Shown: positions 1 to 8,535, numbered from the stretch's first letter. The stretch: 64,000 nt of DNA from Streptomyces venezuelae (GCF_008642295.1 NZ_CP029190.1:3339001-3403000), one strand, 5' to 3'. Made by a program: numbers and translations. The notes: generated by a model not told the origin, from the letters alone.

Positions 1-1172
1 CGCCATTCCTCGCTGTCCGGGTAGGCGTCGATGATGGCCTGGAGGCTGGCGTTGGGGCGGGGGTCGGACTCGCCGAGGGCGCCGAGCACCTTCTGTACGT
101 ACGCGGGGTCGGCGCCGCCGAGCGGGCGGAGCTCAGTGACGTCCATACCGCCCTCGGTGAGGGTGCCGGTCTTGTCCAGGCAGACCACGTCGACCCGGGC
201 CAGGCCCTCGATCGCGGGCAGTTCCTGGACCAGGCACTGTTTGCGGCCGAGCCGGATGACACCGATGGCGAAGGCGACGGAGGTGAGCAGGACCAGTCCC
301 TCGGGGATCATCGGGACGATGCCGCCGACGGTCCGGGCGATGGACTCCTTGAGGTCGTTCTCCTTGACGATCAGCTGGCTGACGATCAGGCCGATCGAGG
401 TCGGGATCATCATCCAGGTGACGTACTTGAGGATGGTGGAGATGCCGGAGCGCAGCTCGGAGTGGACGAGGGTGAAGCGGGAGGCCTCTTCGGCGAGCTG
501 GGCGGCGTAGGCCTCGCGGCCGACCTTGGTGGCGGTGAAGGCGCCGCCGCCGGCCACCACGAAGGAGCCGGACATGACCTGGTCGCCGGGCTTCTTCAGG
601 ACCGGGTCGGCTTCGCCGGTGAGCAGTGATTCGTCGATCTCCAGGCCGTCGGCCTCGCCGACGACGCCGTCGACCACCACCTTGTCGCCGGGGCCGAGTT
701 CGATGACGTCGTCGAGGACGATCTCGGAGGTGGAGATCTCGGCGGTGCGGCCGTCGCGGCGGACGCTGGGTTTGGCCTCGCCGATGACGGCGAGGCCGTC
801 CAGGGTCTTCTTGGCGCGGAGTTCCTGGATGATGCCGATGCCGGTGTTCGCGATGATCACGAAGCCGAAGAGGCTGTCCTGGATCGGCGCGACGAAGAAC
901 ATGATCACCCAGAGCACGCCGATGATGGCGTTGAAGCGGGTGAAGACGTTTCCGCGGATGATGTCGGCGGTGGACCGCGAGGAGCGGACGGGGACGTCGT
1001 TGACGGCGCCGCGGGCGACCCGTTCGGCGACCTGGGCGGTGGTCAGGCCGCCCGGCTTGAACACGGGTGCGGGCAGGGGGACCGGATGGACCGGATCGAG
1101 CTCTGCTCCTGCGTCGATGGCGGCGCCGGCCCGCTCCGGCCCGTCATGATCGATCTGTGCCCGCTGCGTCAT
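1..1172 (-). CDS. HAD-IC P-type cation-transporting ATPase, N-terminal 390 codons (runs off left edge)
   Basis: ATP-driven ion pump of the inner membrane. The reading frame opens at the ATG complementary to 1170-1172 and is still open at base 1, so only the N-terminal part is present. A cytosolic leader of about 60 residues precedes the first membrane pair (about 75-112). The actuator-domain motif DESLLTGE lies near residue 180, a second membrane pair follows, and the phosphorylated aspartate sits in CLDKTGTLT near residue 332. The overall look resembles the mycobacterial CtpE group (calcium uptake in mycobacteria), but the ion cannot be read from this part. It stands alone, with DUF2530 next to it on the same strand. 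Confidence 0.93.
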   Translation of the reverse strand, partial: MTQRAQIDHDGPERAGAAIDAGAELDPVHPVPLPAPVFKPGGLTTAQVAERVARGAVNDVPVRSSRSTADIIRGNVFTRFNAIIGVLWVIMFFVAPIQDSLFGFVIIANTGIGIIQELRAKKTLDGLAVIGEAKPSVRRDGRTAEISTSEIVLDDVIELGPGDKVVVDGVVGEADGLEIDESLLTGEADPVLKKPGDQVMSGSFVVAGGGAFTATKVGREAYAAQLAEEASRFTLVHSELRSGISTILKYVTWMMIPTSIGLIVSQLIVKENDLKESIARTVGGIVPMIPEGLVLLTSVAFAIGVIRLGRKQCLVQELPAIEGLARVDVVCLDKTGTLTEGGMDVTELRPLGGADPAYVQKVLGALGESDPRPNASLQAIIDAYPDSEEW

Positions 1173-1232
1173 GCTTTCGACGGTACGGGCCGGGAGGGCC
1201 GTTCACCCGCCGACCAGTCCGAAGATCCGACT

Positions 1233-1538
1233 TCAGGATGAGCCGAATCCTCCCCCGGTCTGCCTGCCCTGCCCCTCGGCGCCGGCGTCGGCAGCAGCGG
1301 CCTGACGCTTGAGCGCGGCATCGCGCGCCCGGACGTACCAGATGCCGATCAGGCCGAGCCCGCCGCCGGCCGCGCAGGTCCACACCCACCACAGCAGGTC
1401 GCGGTCGGCGAACCAGCCGTAGAACGGCAGCTGCACCAGGAACATGGCGAACCAGAGGAGGGTGCCGCCGGTGATGGTGGCGACCACCGGGCCCTCGAGG
1501 GGCGCGGGCGCTTCGTGCTGGGGGGTCCACTTCGCCAT
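1233..1538 (-). CDS. DUF2530 membrane protein
   Basis: Small integral membrane protein of 101 residues with the DUF2530 pattern: an N-terminal EGPVVATITGGT segment leading into one transmembrane helix (about 20-40), a short loop with YGWFADRD, a second helix (about 48-66) and a basic tail. The function of the family is unknown. It is transcribed away from the purine permease at 1678, and this divergent pairing of DUF2530 with an NCS2 permease is familiar from Streptomyces, so a role with that transporter is possible but unproven. The ATG at 1538 is the only start that keeps the whole conserved N terminus. Confidence 0.88.
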   Translation of the reverse strand: MAKWTPQHEAPAPLEGPVVATITGGTLLWFAMFLVQLPFYGWFADRDLLWWVWTCAAGGGLGLIGIWYVRARDAALKRQAAAADAGAEGQGRQTGGGFGSS

Positions 1539-1631
1539 GCGGCCAGTCTAGGCGGCCCCATTTTCGGTCTACGCGCGGAGATGGACGGCCCCTCGTTCAT
1601 GTGTTCATACTGAAACGGTTTGCTTGAAAGC

Positions 1632-1651
1632 GGATTCTTTCGTACGAATCC
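1632..1651. promoter_or_regulatory. Inverted repeat in the permease leader
   Basis: GGATTC and GAATCC arms of 6 bp flank an 8-base centre, 26 bases before the permease ATG. It could be an operator or a small leader hairpin. No matching regulator gene lies nearby. Confidence 0.35.
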
Positions 1652-1677
1652 ACCAAAACGAACCACTTGAGGACCGC

Positions 1678-3144
1678 ATGAGCACCTCGGCACCCGCCGC
1701 GGCCCCCACCTCCACGGCCCCTGCCGCCCCGGCCCCTCCGGCCGGCGGCAACGGCCTGGACCGCTATTTCAAGATCTCCGAGCGCGGCTCGACCGTGGCC
1801 CGCGAGATCCGCGGCGGATTCGCCACCTTCTTCGCGATGGCCTACATCATCGTGCTGAACCCGATCATCCTGGGCAGCGCGAAGGACATGTACGGCCACC
1901 AGCTCGACGGCGGCCAGCTGGTCACCGCCACCGTACTGACGGCGGCCTTCTCCACCCTCCTGATGGGCGTCATCGGCAACGTCCCGATCGCCCTCGCGGC
2001 CGGCCTCGGTGTGAACACCGTGGTGGCCCTCCAGCTCGCCCCCCGGATGAGCTGGGCCGATGCCATGGGCATGGTGGTGCTGGCCGGCTTCGTGGTGATG
2101 CTCCTGGTCGCCACCGGCCTGCGCGAGCGGGTGATGAACGCGGTCCCGGTGGGCCTGCGCAAGGGCATCGCGATCGGCATCGGCCTCTTCATCCTGCTGA
2201 TCGGCCTGGTGGACTCGGGCTTCGTCTCCCGCATCCCGGACGCCGCCCACACCACGGTGCCGCTCCAGCTCGGCTCGGGCGGCCATCTCCAGGGCTGGCC
2301 GGTGCTGGTCTTCGCCCTCGGCGTGCTGCTCACACTGGCCCTGCTGATCCGCAAGACCCCGGGCGCCATCCTGATCTCGATCGTCGTGATGACGGTGGTC
2401 GCGGTCGTCGTCCAGCTGCTGGCGGACCTGCCGGGCAAAGCCTGGGGACTGACCGTCCCCGAGTGGCCGGGCAACCCGGTGGCCGCGCCCGACTTCGGGC
2501 TGGTCGGCCAGGTCAGCCTGTTCGGCGGCTTCGAGAAGGTGGGCCTGCTCACCGGCCTGCTGTTCGTCTTCACCGTCCTGCTGTCCTGCTTCTTCGACGC
2601 GATGGGCACCATCCTCGGCGTCGGTGACGAGGCCAAGCTGATGGACAAGCAGGGCAACTTCCCGGGCATCAACAAGGTGCTGCTGGTGGACGGCCTCGCC
2701 GTGGCCTCCGGCGGCGCCACCTCCGCCTCGGCCACCACCTGCTTCGTGGAGTCCACGGCCGGCGTCGGCGAGGGCGCCCGCACCGGCCTGGCGAACGTGG
2801 TGACCGGCGGCCTCTTCACGGTGGCCCTGTTCCTGACCCCGCTGGCCACCATGGTCCCCTCACAGGCGGCCACCCCCGCACTGGTCGCGGTCGGCTTCCT
2901 GATCCTGGCAGGCTCGATCCGGGACATCGACTGGAGCGACTTCACCATCGCCGTCCCGGCCTTCCTGGCCATGGTCACGATGCCCTTCACCTACTCGATC
3001 ACCAACGGCATCGGCATCGGCTTCATCGCCTTCAGCGCACTGCGACTGGCGACCGGCCGGGGCCGTGAGGTCCCGGTGGCCATGTACATCGTGTCGGCGG
3101 TGTTCGTCTTCTACTACGCGATGCCGGCCCTCGGCCTCACGTAA
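1678..3144 (+). CDS. NCS2/AzgA-type purine permease
   Basis: Secondary transporter for guanine, hypoxanthine or a related purine, 488 residues with about 12-14 hydrophobic segments. The N-terminal FATFFAMAYIIVLNP stretch, GLGVNTVVA, the central SCFFDAMGTILGVGDEA and SATTCFVESTAGVGEGARTG are the usual signatures of the AzgA/GhxP/PbuG branch rather than of uracil or xanthine permeases. I chose the ATG at 1678 because a GAGGA ribosome site sits about 5 bases before it; an in-frame upstream start at 1624 would add residues with no family look. The stop overlaps by 8 bases the convergent ribbon-helix-helix gene. No purine riboswitch was recognised upstream. Confidence 0.92.
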   Translation: MSTSAPAAAPTSTAPAAPAPPAGGNGLDRYFKISERGSTVAREIRGGFATFFAMAYIIVLNPIILGSAKDMYGHQLDGGQLVTATVLTAAFSTLLMGVIGNVPIALAAGLGVNTVVALQLAPRMSWADAMGMVVLAGFVVMLLVATGLRERVMNAVPVGLRKGIAIGIGLFILLIGLVDSGFVSRIPDAAHTTVPLQLGSGGHLQGWPVLVFALGVLLTLALLIRKTPGAILISIVVMTVVAVVVQLLADLPGKAWGLTVPEWPGNPVAAPDFGLVGQVSLFGGFEKVGLLTGLLFVFTVLLSCFFDAMGTILGVGDEAKLMDKQGNFPGINKVLLVDGLAVASGGATSASATTCFVESTAGVGEGARTGLANVVTGGLFTVALFLTPLATMVPSQAATPALVAVGFLILAGSIRDIDWSDFTIAVPAFLAMVTMPFTYSITNGIGIGFIAFSALRLATGRGREVPVAMYIVSAVFVFYYAMPALGLT

Positions 3145-3319
3145 GCCCGTAGAACTTCTCCGTCTCGTCGACGGCCGCCTTGAAGCGCTCGTCGAAGTCG
3201 TCGCGAATGAGCGTCCGGACCACATAGTCCTGGACGCTCATTCCGCGTTTGGCGGCATGAGTCCGGAGGCGTTCGAGGAGCTCCCCGTCTATGCGCATGC
3301 TCAGCACATGTGTCCCCAT
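3137..3319 (-). CDS. Orphan ribbon-helix-helix (CopG/Arc-type) protein
   Basis: A 60-residue protein with the layout of a short ribbon-helix-helix DNA-binding antitoxin. A beta strand THVLSMRID is followed by helix ELLERLRTHAAKRG, the turn-plus-helix MSVQDYVVRTLIRDDF, and an acidic C-terminal tail that would normally bind a toxin. The ATG at 3319 gives the typical RHH length; the frame stays open upstream but has no sensible start. No recognisable toxin lies directly next to it. It is divergent from the frameshifted nucleotidyltransferase-like gene, so it may be an antitoxin that lost its partner, or the regulator of that locus. Confidence 0.7.
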   Translation of the reverse strand: MGTHVLSMRIDGELLERLRTHAAKRGMSVQDYVVRTLIRDDFDERFKAAVDETEKFYGLT

Positions 3320-3497
3320 GCCGAAAGCGTCGGGGCCGGCGAGTCGACGCGTGTCACTTTCCGGAACCGTCTCACCCGTACGAGTGACTTTGCCGAACCC
3401 GCAGGTGGCCAGCGCGCGGCAGCCAAGCCCCTGATGGGTCACGCACACTCCCGCTAGCATGAGCCGCCGACGCAGACATTCACGCGAGGGGGGTGTG

Positions 3498-4006
3498 ATG
3501 GGCGTACTGCCGGACTTGGATCCGAAGACGGGTCTGCTGCCGCCGGGCCGGTACCCGGCCAGCCTGTCGCACCTGGAACGGGCATACGTTTCCGCTCCCG
3601 GTTTCGCGGACTCATCGACCCGCCGACACCTGTGGGAAGAGTGGCAGTGCCATCGCGCAATCGTCGAGGCCGAGACGGGCGACATCGCACGGACGTGGCT
3701 GGGCGGCAGCTTTGTCAGCGCAAAGCTCGATCCCGGCGATATCGACGTCACCTACCTGCTTCACTCCCACGTCTACGACGCTCTGGATCGAGACTCGCTC
3801 GTGTCGCTCGATGACCTCACCGACAGGTCGTGGTGCGTGGAGCGCGGAATGCGCATCGACGCAACCTGATCCGCCTGCCTGAGGACGTTCCTTTCTGGAG
3901 GCTGCACCCCAGCGCTTTCACGGCTGTACAGAACGATTCAATGCGCGCCGCGGATATGTGGAGGTGCGGCCATGACAGCTCCCGCACCCCTCCCCGACCG
4001 GAATGA
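3498..4006 (+). pseudogene. DUF6932-like nucleotidyltransferase-fold protein, apparent frameshift
   Basis: From the ATG at 3498 (strong GAGGGGGG ribosome site) the frame encodes 123 residues and stops at 3869. It contains WLGGSFVSAKLDPGDIDV, a Gly-Ser plus Asp-x-Asp pattern as in nucleotidyltransferase-fold proteins and in DUF6932. Just before the stop, another frame continues sensibly with LIRLPEDVPFWRLHPSAF and AVQNDSMRAADM, and ends at 4006 inside the next gene. One missing base around 3845-3866 would join the two into about 169 residues. I therefore call it a frameshifted gene or a sequencing error. The restored end overlaps the downstream start by 35 bases, which suggests an operon. The family assignment is from motif memory, not a search. 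Confidence 0.6.
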
Positions 4007-4976
4007 CAGGGAGGCCTTGCGCCGCTGGATGCGCGCGAACAGGCGGACCGAGGACGGCCGTGTCGTCCCTACGACTCCCGAGGAGTTCGCGGCAGGACAG
4101 CGTGCCCGGCTGTTCCAGGAGGGTGGACCTGGAGCTCCGGAGGCTACGAACCCCCGCAAACGCCTGGACGTGGCCCTGACCGGGGAGGCCACGGCCGGCC
4201 ACACCGTCCGCCTCGCGGTGCTCGGGCCCTTCCTCGCCAACCTTCAGGAATCGGTCCATTCGGTCGCCCAGGCTCTGACCGGACGCCCCACCACGCATGC
4301 CGCCATCCCGAAGAACATCCGTGATGTGACCACTCTGAGCGCAGCAGCCCTCTTTCCGTCCTCGTTCGGAGTGGCCCTCTACGGCCCCGAGGTCAGCGAG
4401 GCCACCGAGGGCGGGGAGCACCTCTTCCCCGACCCGACCGAGGCCGTCCTCGACGACGCCATCAACACCGTGCTCGACGTCGTGGATCTCTCGGAAAGTG
4501 CGGGGCTCTCGGACGACGGCTTGGCCGAGGAACTCGTGCCCTTGGGGCAGCGCGCCATGAAGCACATCGGCGCGCTGACCGCCGGGCTGACCGAAGCCCA
4601 GATCGGCTTGAAGGTTGCCTGGCACCCGAAGCAAGGGCGCGTACGGCAGAGCGTCTGGACTCCGGACGGAGCCCGGCGCGTCCGCGATCTCTGCGAGCAG
4701 AGCGAGTTCAGCAGCGGCGCCCCGATGACCCTCACGGGATGGCTTGGGAGCGCGAGCGCCCTGCGGGGCACTGTCGAGATTCGCACCGACAACGGAGAGA
4801 TCATCCGCGCAAAGACGGACGAGGCCATCACCCGCAGCCTGCGGAGCCACTTCGGAAACCTTGTCCGAGCCGAGGTGGAAGTGACTGTCGTGCGTGCCGC
4901 TGGTGGTCGCGAACGGCGCAACTATGCGGTGATCTCACTGCACAGCCTTGACCCGGACACTCCCGGGAGCACGTGA
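3972..4976 (+). CDS. Hypothetical protein, partner of the nucleotidyltransferase-like gene
   Basis: Soluble protein of 334 residues that I do not recognise. It has no signal peptide or membrane segment. The N-terminal 50 residues are charged and probably loose. A central region (about 60-240) is rich in alanine and looks helical, with segments such as LANLQESVHSVAQALTG, and the C-terminal 90 residues look like a beta domain (RGTVEIRTDNGEIIRAKTD, AEVEVTVVRAAG). The start follows GGAGGTGCGGCC and lies inside the frame-restored end of the preceding gene, so the two are likely co-translated. It may be the effector, regulator or substrate of the upstream nucleotidyltransferase-like protein; this is inference from position only. 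Confidence 0.65.
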   Translation: MTAPAPLPDRNDREALRRWMRANRRTEDGRVVPTTPEEFAAGQRARLFQEGGPGAPEATNPRKRLDVALTGEATAGHTVRLAVLGPFLANLQESVHSVAQALTGRPTTHAAIPKNIRDVTTLSAAALFPSSFGVALYGPEVSEATEGGEHLFPDPTEAVLDDAINTVLDVVDLSESAGLSDDGLAEELVPLGQRAMKHIGALTAGLTEAQIGLKVAWHPKQGRVRQSVWTPDGARRVRDLCEQSEFSSGAPMTLTGWLGSASALRGTVEIRTDNGEIIRAKTDEAITRSLRSHFGNLVRAEVEVTVVRAAGGRERRNYAVISLHSLDPDTPGST

Positions 4977-4994
4977 GCAGGGATACCGGGTGTT

Positions 4995-5024
4995 CTTTAG
5001 GTAAGGTAATGAGTTACTCTAAAG
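4995..5024. promoter_or_regulatory. Probable MarR operator over the marR start
   Basis: Imperfect dyad: CTTTAG-GTAA at 4995-5004 faces TTACTCTAAAG at 5014-5024, with one unpaired base. It is AT-rich against a very GC-rich background and ends 2 bases before the regulator ATG, a typical place for autorepression by a MarR dimer. Confidence 0.65.
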
Positions 5025-5026
5025 AC

Positions 5027-5464
5027 ATGCCCGACCTCACCCATGGCGACGATGCTGCCGCCGTGAACGACCTCCGCTCGGCCGTCATGCGGCTGGGCCG
5101 GCGCCTGAAGCACCAGCGCGTCGACGAATCGCTGAGCCCGACCGAGATGTCGGTGCTCGGCACCCTTGCCCGCTGCGGCCAGGCCACCCCCGGTGAGCTG
5201 GCCCGGCGCGAGCATGTGCAGCCGCCCTCGATGACCCGCATCGTCGCGCTGCTGGAGGCCAAAGGCCTGGTCAGGCTGGAGCCGCACCCGGACGACCGCC
5301 GCCAGAAGGTGGTCAGCCAGACGGAGGAGGCCGAAGCGATGCTCGAGGAGAGCCGTCGCAAGCGGAACGCCTTCCTGGCCCGGCTCGCGGCCGAGCTGGA
5401 CGAGGACGAATGGGCCAAGCTGAGAGAAGCGGCGCCCGTCCTCGAAAAGCTCGCCCACCTGTAG
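5027..5464 (+). CDS. MarR-family transcriptional regulator
   Basis: Winged-helix repressor of 145 residues. The helix-turn-helix is LSPTEMSVLGTLARCGQ then TPGELARREHVQPPSMTRIV, followed by the wing with the family signature DPDDRRQ-like HPDDRRQKVV; flanking helices make the dimer interface. I prefer the ATG at 5027 over an in-frame GTG at 4973 because the latter would translate through the AT-rich operator dyad. The stop is 24 bases before the MFS gene, whose ribosome site follows directly, so regulator and pump form an operon. It probably represses itself and the pump until a drug-like ligand binds. Confidence 0.93.
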   Translation: MPDLTHGDDAAAVNDLRSAVMRLGRRLKHQRVDESLSPTEMSVLGTLARCGQATPGELARREHVQPPSMTRIVALLEAKGLVRLEPHPDDRRQKVVSQTEEAEAMLEESRRKRNAFLARLAAELDEDEWAKLREAAPVLEKLAHL

Positions 5465-5488
5465 GAGCGACCAAGGAGGCGAACGCCT

Positions 5489-6814
5489 TTGAGTACGGGA
5501 AACGGAGCAGACTCCGCCCCCGGACCGATATCCACCTCTACCAAGAACTCGATGTTCAGCTCGCTGAAGATCCGGAACTACCGGCTCTTCGCGACCGGCC
5601 AGGTCGTCTCGAACACCGGCACCTGGATGCAGCGCATCGCCCAGGACTGGCTGGTCCTCTCCCTGACCGGGTCCGCCTCCGCCGTCGGCATCACCATCGC
5701 CCTGCAGTTCCTGCCGATGCTGCTCTTCGGACTCTACGGAGGCGTCCTCGCCGACCGGCTGCCGAAGCGGCCCCTGCTGCTGGCCACCCAGGGTGCGATG
5801 GGCCTCACCGGCGCCGCACTGGGTGTCCTCACCCTCACCGGGCAGGTCCAGGTCTGGCACGTCTACCTGACCGCCTTCCTGGTCGGGATGATCACGGTCG
5901 TCGACAACCCGGCCCGGCAGTCCTTCGTCTCCGAGATGGTCGGCCCCGACCGGCTGGCCAACGCGGTCAGCCTGAACTCGGCGAACTTCCAGTCCGCCCG
6001 GCTGGTCGGCCCGGCGGTCGCCGGCGTGCTGATCACCGCCGTCGGCTCCGGCTGGGCCTTCCTCCTGAACGGCCTGTCCTTCGCCGCCCCGGTCATCGGG
6101 CTGCTGCTGATGCGCCCGCAGGAGCTGCACCCGACGGAGCCCCGGCCCCGGGCCAAGGGGCAGCTGCGGGAGGGCCTGCGCTATGTCGCCGGCCGCCCCG
6201 AGCTGGTCTGGCCCATCGTCCTGGTCGGCTTCATCGGCACCTTCGGGTTCAACTTCCCGATCTGGCTGACCGCCTTCACCGAGGACGTCTTCCACGCCGA
6301 CGCCGGAACCTACGGCCTGCTCAACACCCTGCTTGCGGTCGGCTCCCTGGCCGGCGCGCTGCTCGCGGCCCGGCGCGGCCGGGCCCGGCTCCGGCTGCTG
6401 GTCGCCGCCGCCGCGCTGTTCGGCGGCCTGGTGGCGGTGACCGCCTTCGCGCCCGGCTTCTGGCTCTTCGCGGCCCTCCTGGTGCCGGTCGGGATGTTCG
6501 GCCTGACCGTGAACGTGGTGGCGAACTCCAGCGTCCAGATGGCCACCGACCCCGAGATGCGGGGCCGGGTGATGGCCCTGTTCATGATGGTCTTCTTCGG
6601 CGGCACCCCGCTCGGCGCACCCCTGGTGGGCTGGGTGACGGACCACCTCGGCGCCCGTACGGGCATGGCGGCGGGCGGCCTGATCTCGCTGGCCGCCGCC
6701 CTGGCGGTGGGCCTGGTGCTGTGCCGGGTGGGCAGACTCCGGCTGCGCGTCGGCCGCCACGGCGTCGCCTTCGTCCCATCCGCCCGCCCGCGCGAGCTGG
6801 TCCGGGTGGCTTAG
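5489..6814 (+). CDS. MFS efflux transporter (EntS/MFS_3 type)
   Basis: Proton-driven exporter of 441 residues with about 12 membrane helices. The opening IRNYRLFATGQVVSNTGTWM and the WLVLSLTGSASAVG helix are typical of the MFS_3/EntS-like group, as is the loop-2 element YGGVLADRLPKRPLL. The start is a TTG at 5489 with a full AAGGAGG ribosome site about 9 bases upstream; this decides against the internal ATG. It follows the MarR gene by 24 bases and is very likely controlled by it. The C-terminal end and stop fall in the first copy of a 17-base tandem repeat. The substrate is unknown; drug or siderophore export is plausible. Confidence 0.9.
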   Translation: MSTGNGADSAPGPISTSTKNSMFSSLKIRNYRLFATGQVVSNTGTWMQRIAQDWLVLSLTGSASAVGITIALQFLPMLLFGLYGGVLADRLPKRPLLLATQGAMGLTGAALGVLTLTGQVQVWHVYLTAFLVGMITVVDNPARQSFVSEMVGPDRLANAVSLNSANFQSARLVGPAVAGVLITAVGSGWAFLLNGLSFAAPVIGLLLMRPQELHPTEPRPRAKGQLREGLRYVAGRPELVWPIVLVGFIGTFGFNFPIWLTAFTEDVFHADAGTYGLLNTLLAVGSLAGALLAARRGRARLRLLVAAAALFGGLVAVTAFAPGFWLFAALLVPVGMFGLTVNVVANSSVQMATDPEMRGRVMALFMMVFFGGTPLGAPLVGWVTDHLGARTGMAAGGLISLAAALAVGLVLCRVGRLRLRVGRHGVAFVPSARPRELVRVA

Positions 6815-6834
6815 CCTTCCGGGTGGCTTAGCCT
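6801..6834 (+). repeat. Perfect 17-base tandem duplication carrying a -10 element
   Basis: Two adjacent copies of TCCGGGTGGCTTAGCCT (6801-6817 and 6818-6834). The first copy supplies the stop codon of the MFS gene. The second supplies TAGCCT 7 bases before the thpR ATG, where a -10 box for a leaderless transcript would be. Confidence 0.85.
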
Positions 6835-6841
6835 CGCGGGT

Positions 6842-7399
6842 ATGAGACTCTTCGCCGCCGTGTTGCCCCCCGAGGGTGCCGTCGCCGAACTGCGCGGTGC
6901 CGTGGCCGCGTTGCCGCCGAACGAGCGGCTGCGCTGGACCCAGGAGCCGGGCTGGCACTTCACCCTCGCCTTCATGGGCGAGGTCGAGGACGGACTCCTG
7001 CCCGAGCTGTACGAACGGCTCGGGCGGGCAGCCGCCCGCACCCCGCCCTTCCCGCTGCGCCTGCACGGCTCCGGCCACTTCGGCAACCGCGCCCTGTGGA
7101 CCGGTGCCGCAGGCGGGCTGGACGGGCTGCGGATGCTCGCCGAACGGGCCGACGCCGCCGCCCGGCGGGCCGGCGTACCGATGGAGCAGCACCGCCGGTA
7201 CACCCCGCACCTGACGGTGGCCCGCAGCGCCCACCGTGACGCCGACCTGCACCCCCAGCTGAGCGCCCTCGCCCCCTTCGAGGGCACTCCCTGGCAGGTC
7301 AGCGAGCTGCACCTGGTCCGCAGCAACCTCCCGACCAGCGGGATCCCGGGCGAGCAGCCCCGCTACGAGGTGGTCCGGTCCTGGCCGCTGACCGGGTGA
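6842..7399 (+). CDS. thpR: RNA 2',3'-cyclic phosphodiesterase
   Basis: Member of the 2H phosphoesterase superfamily (LigT/ThpR), 185 residues. It opens 2',3'-cyclic phosphates at RNA ends to 2'-phosphates. Both catalytic HxT/Sx motifs are present: HFTLAF near residue 39 and HLTVAR near residue 122, and the N-terminal RLFAAVLPP is typical. No Shine-Dalgarno is visible. The ATG is 7 bases after a TAGCCT box, so the mRNA is probably leaderless. It is followed by a microprotein gene on the same strand. Confidence 0.93.
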   Translation: MRLFAAVLPPEGAVAELRGAVAALPPNERLRWTQEPGWHFTLAFMGEVEDGLLPELYERLGRAAARTPPFPLRLHGSGHFGNRALWTGAAGGLDGLRMLAERADAAARRAGVPMEQHRRYTPHLTVARSAHRDADLHPQLSALAPFEGTPWQVSELHLVRSNLPTSGIPGEQPRYEVVRSWPLTG

Positions 7400-7425
7400 C
7401 CCACGTCATTCGTTACGCTCGATGC

Positions 7426-7512
7426 GTGGATCCGAAGACCAGAAACCGCGTCATGGCCGGTGTGCTCGTGTTGATGTTCGCCGTCGTGGCGGTCGCTTCT
7501 GCCCTGAAGTGA
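7426..7512 (+). CDS. 28-residue single-span membrane microprotein
   Basis: GTG start at 7426, stop TGA at 7510-7512. The product is a polar, basic N terminus (VDPKTRNRV) followed by one hydrophobic helix (AGVLVLMFAVVAVASAL). Codons are strongly GC3-biased. TACGCT at 7414-7419 is 6 bases before the GTG, suggesting a leaderless message. I recall near-identical short proteins at this position in other Streptomyces genomes, so I regard it as real although most gene finders skip it. The function is unknown; a single-span anchor or regulator of a membrane complex is possible. Confidence 0.7.
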   Translation: MDPKTRNRVMAGVLVLMFAVVAVASALK

Positions 7513-7530
7513 CCGCCACCGACCGCGTCC

Positions 7531-8520
7531 TCACCAGGCGAAGGCCTCCGGGGACGGGCCCGGCCCGGGGAAGATCTCGTCCAGGGCGGCCAGCGTCTCC
7601 GGCCCCAGCTCCAGGTCCAGCGCCCGCAGTGCGCTCTCCAGCTGTTCCGGCGTACGCGGGCCGACGATCGGCCCGGTGACCCCGGGGCGGGTCAGCAGCC
7701 AGGCCAGGGCCGTCTCGCCGGGCTCCAGGCCGTGCTTGTCCAGCAGGTCCTCGTACGCCTGGATCTGCGCCCGCACCGAGCTGTCGGCCAGTGCCTCGGC
7801 GGTCCGGCCCTCGGCGCGCCGCCCGCCCGAGACCTCCTTCTTGATCACGCCGCCGAGCAGGCCGCCGTGCAGCGGGGACCACGGGATCACCCCGAGGCCG
7901 TACTCCTGCGCGGCCGGGACGACCTCCATCTCGGCGCGCCGCTCGTAGAGGTTGTACAGGCACTGCTCGCTGACCAGCCCGACCATGCCGCGGCGGGCGG
8001 CGGTCTCGTTGGCCTGGGCGATCTTGTAGCCGGGGAAGTTCGAGGAACCGGCGTAGAGGATCTTGCCCTGCTGGATCAGTACGTCCACGGCCTGCCAGAT
8101 CTCCTCGAAGGGAGTCAGCCGGTCGATGTGGTGGAACTGGTAGAGGTCGATGTAGTCCGTGCGCAGCCGGCGGAGGCTGGCCTCCACCGCGCGCCGGATG
8201 TTCACCGCCGAGAGCCGGTCGTGGTTGGGCCAGGCGTCGCCGTCCGCGGCCATGTTCGCGTAGACCTTGGTGGCGAGCACGGTCTTGTCGCGGCGCCCCG
8301 TGCCGTGCGCGAACCAGGAGCCGATGATCTCCTCGGTCCGGCCCTTGTTGGCACCCCACCCGTAGGCGTTGGCGGTGTCGAAGAAGTTCAGACCCGCGTC
8401 GAGGGCGGCGTCCATGATCGCGTGGCTGGTCGGTTCGTCGGTCTGCGGACCGAAGTTCATGGTGCCGAGGACGAGTCGGCTGACCTTGAGTCCGGTGCGT
8501 CCGAGCTGCGTGTACTCCAT
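7531..8520 (-). CDS. Aldo/keto reductase
   Basis: NADPH-dependent oxidoreductase with a TIM-barrel fold, 329 residues from the ATG at 8520 (an in-frame start at 8529 adds three residues). The catalytic set is visible: Asp near 48 and Tyr near 53 in FFDTANAYGWG, Lys near 85 in LATKVY, and His near 130 in LYQFHHID. The AKR signature GSSNFPGYKIAQAN and the C-terminal cofactor loop IVGPRTPEQLESAL are present, which places it with the YakC/PdxI-like potassium-channel-beta branch. A perfect MerR-type dyad lies just upstream, so it is probably induced by an electrophile or redox signal through a regulator coded elsewhere. Confidence 0.92.
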   Translation of the reverse strand: MEYTQLGRTGLKVSRLVLGTMNFGPQTDEPTSHAIMDAALDAGLNFFDTANAYGWGANKGRTEEIIGSWFAHGTGRRDKTVLATKVYANMAADGDAWPNHDRLSAVNIRRAVEASLRRLRTDYIDLYQFHHIDRLTPFEEIWQAVDVLIQQGKILYAGSSNFPGYKIAQANETAARRGMVGLVSEQCLYNLYERRAEMEVVPAAQEYGLGVIPWSPLHGGLLGGVIKKEVSGGRRAEGRTAEALADSSVRAQIQAYEDLLDKHGLEPGETALAWLLTRPGVTGPIVGPRTPEQLESALRALDLELGPETLAALDEIFPGPGPSPEAFAW

Positions 8521-8535
8521 GGGCACCAAGCCAAC

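Noticed and set aside
3137..3751. Longer 204-codon form of the ribbon-helix-helix gene
   Set aside because: The extra N-terminal part overlaps the divergent nucleotidyltransferase-like gene and has no family pattern; 60 residues is normal for RHH proteins.
4997..7312. Long minus-strand open frame opposite the MarR, MFS and thpR genes
   Set aside because: It is the mirror of the GC3 bias of real plus-strand genes, with His/Gly/Gln-rich low-complexity translation and no domain.
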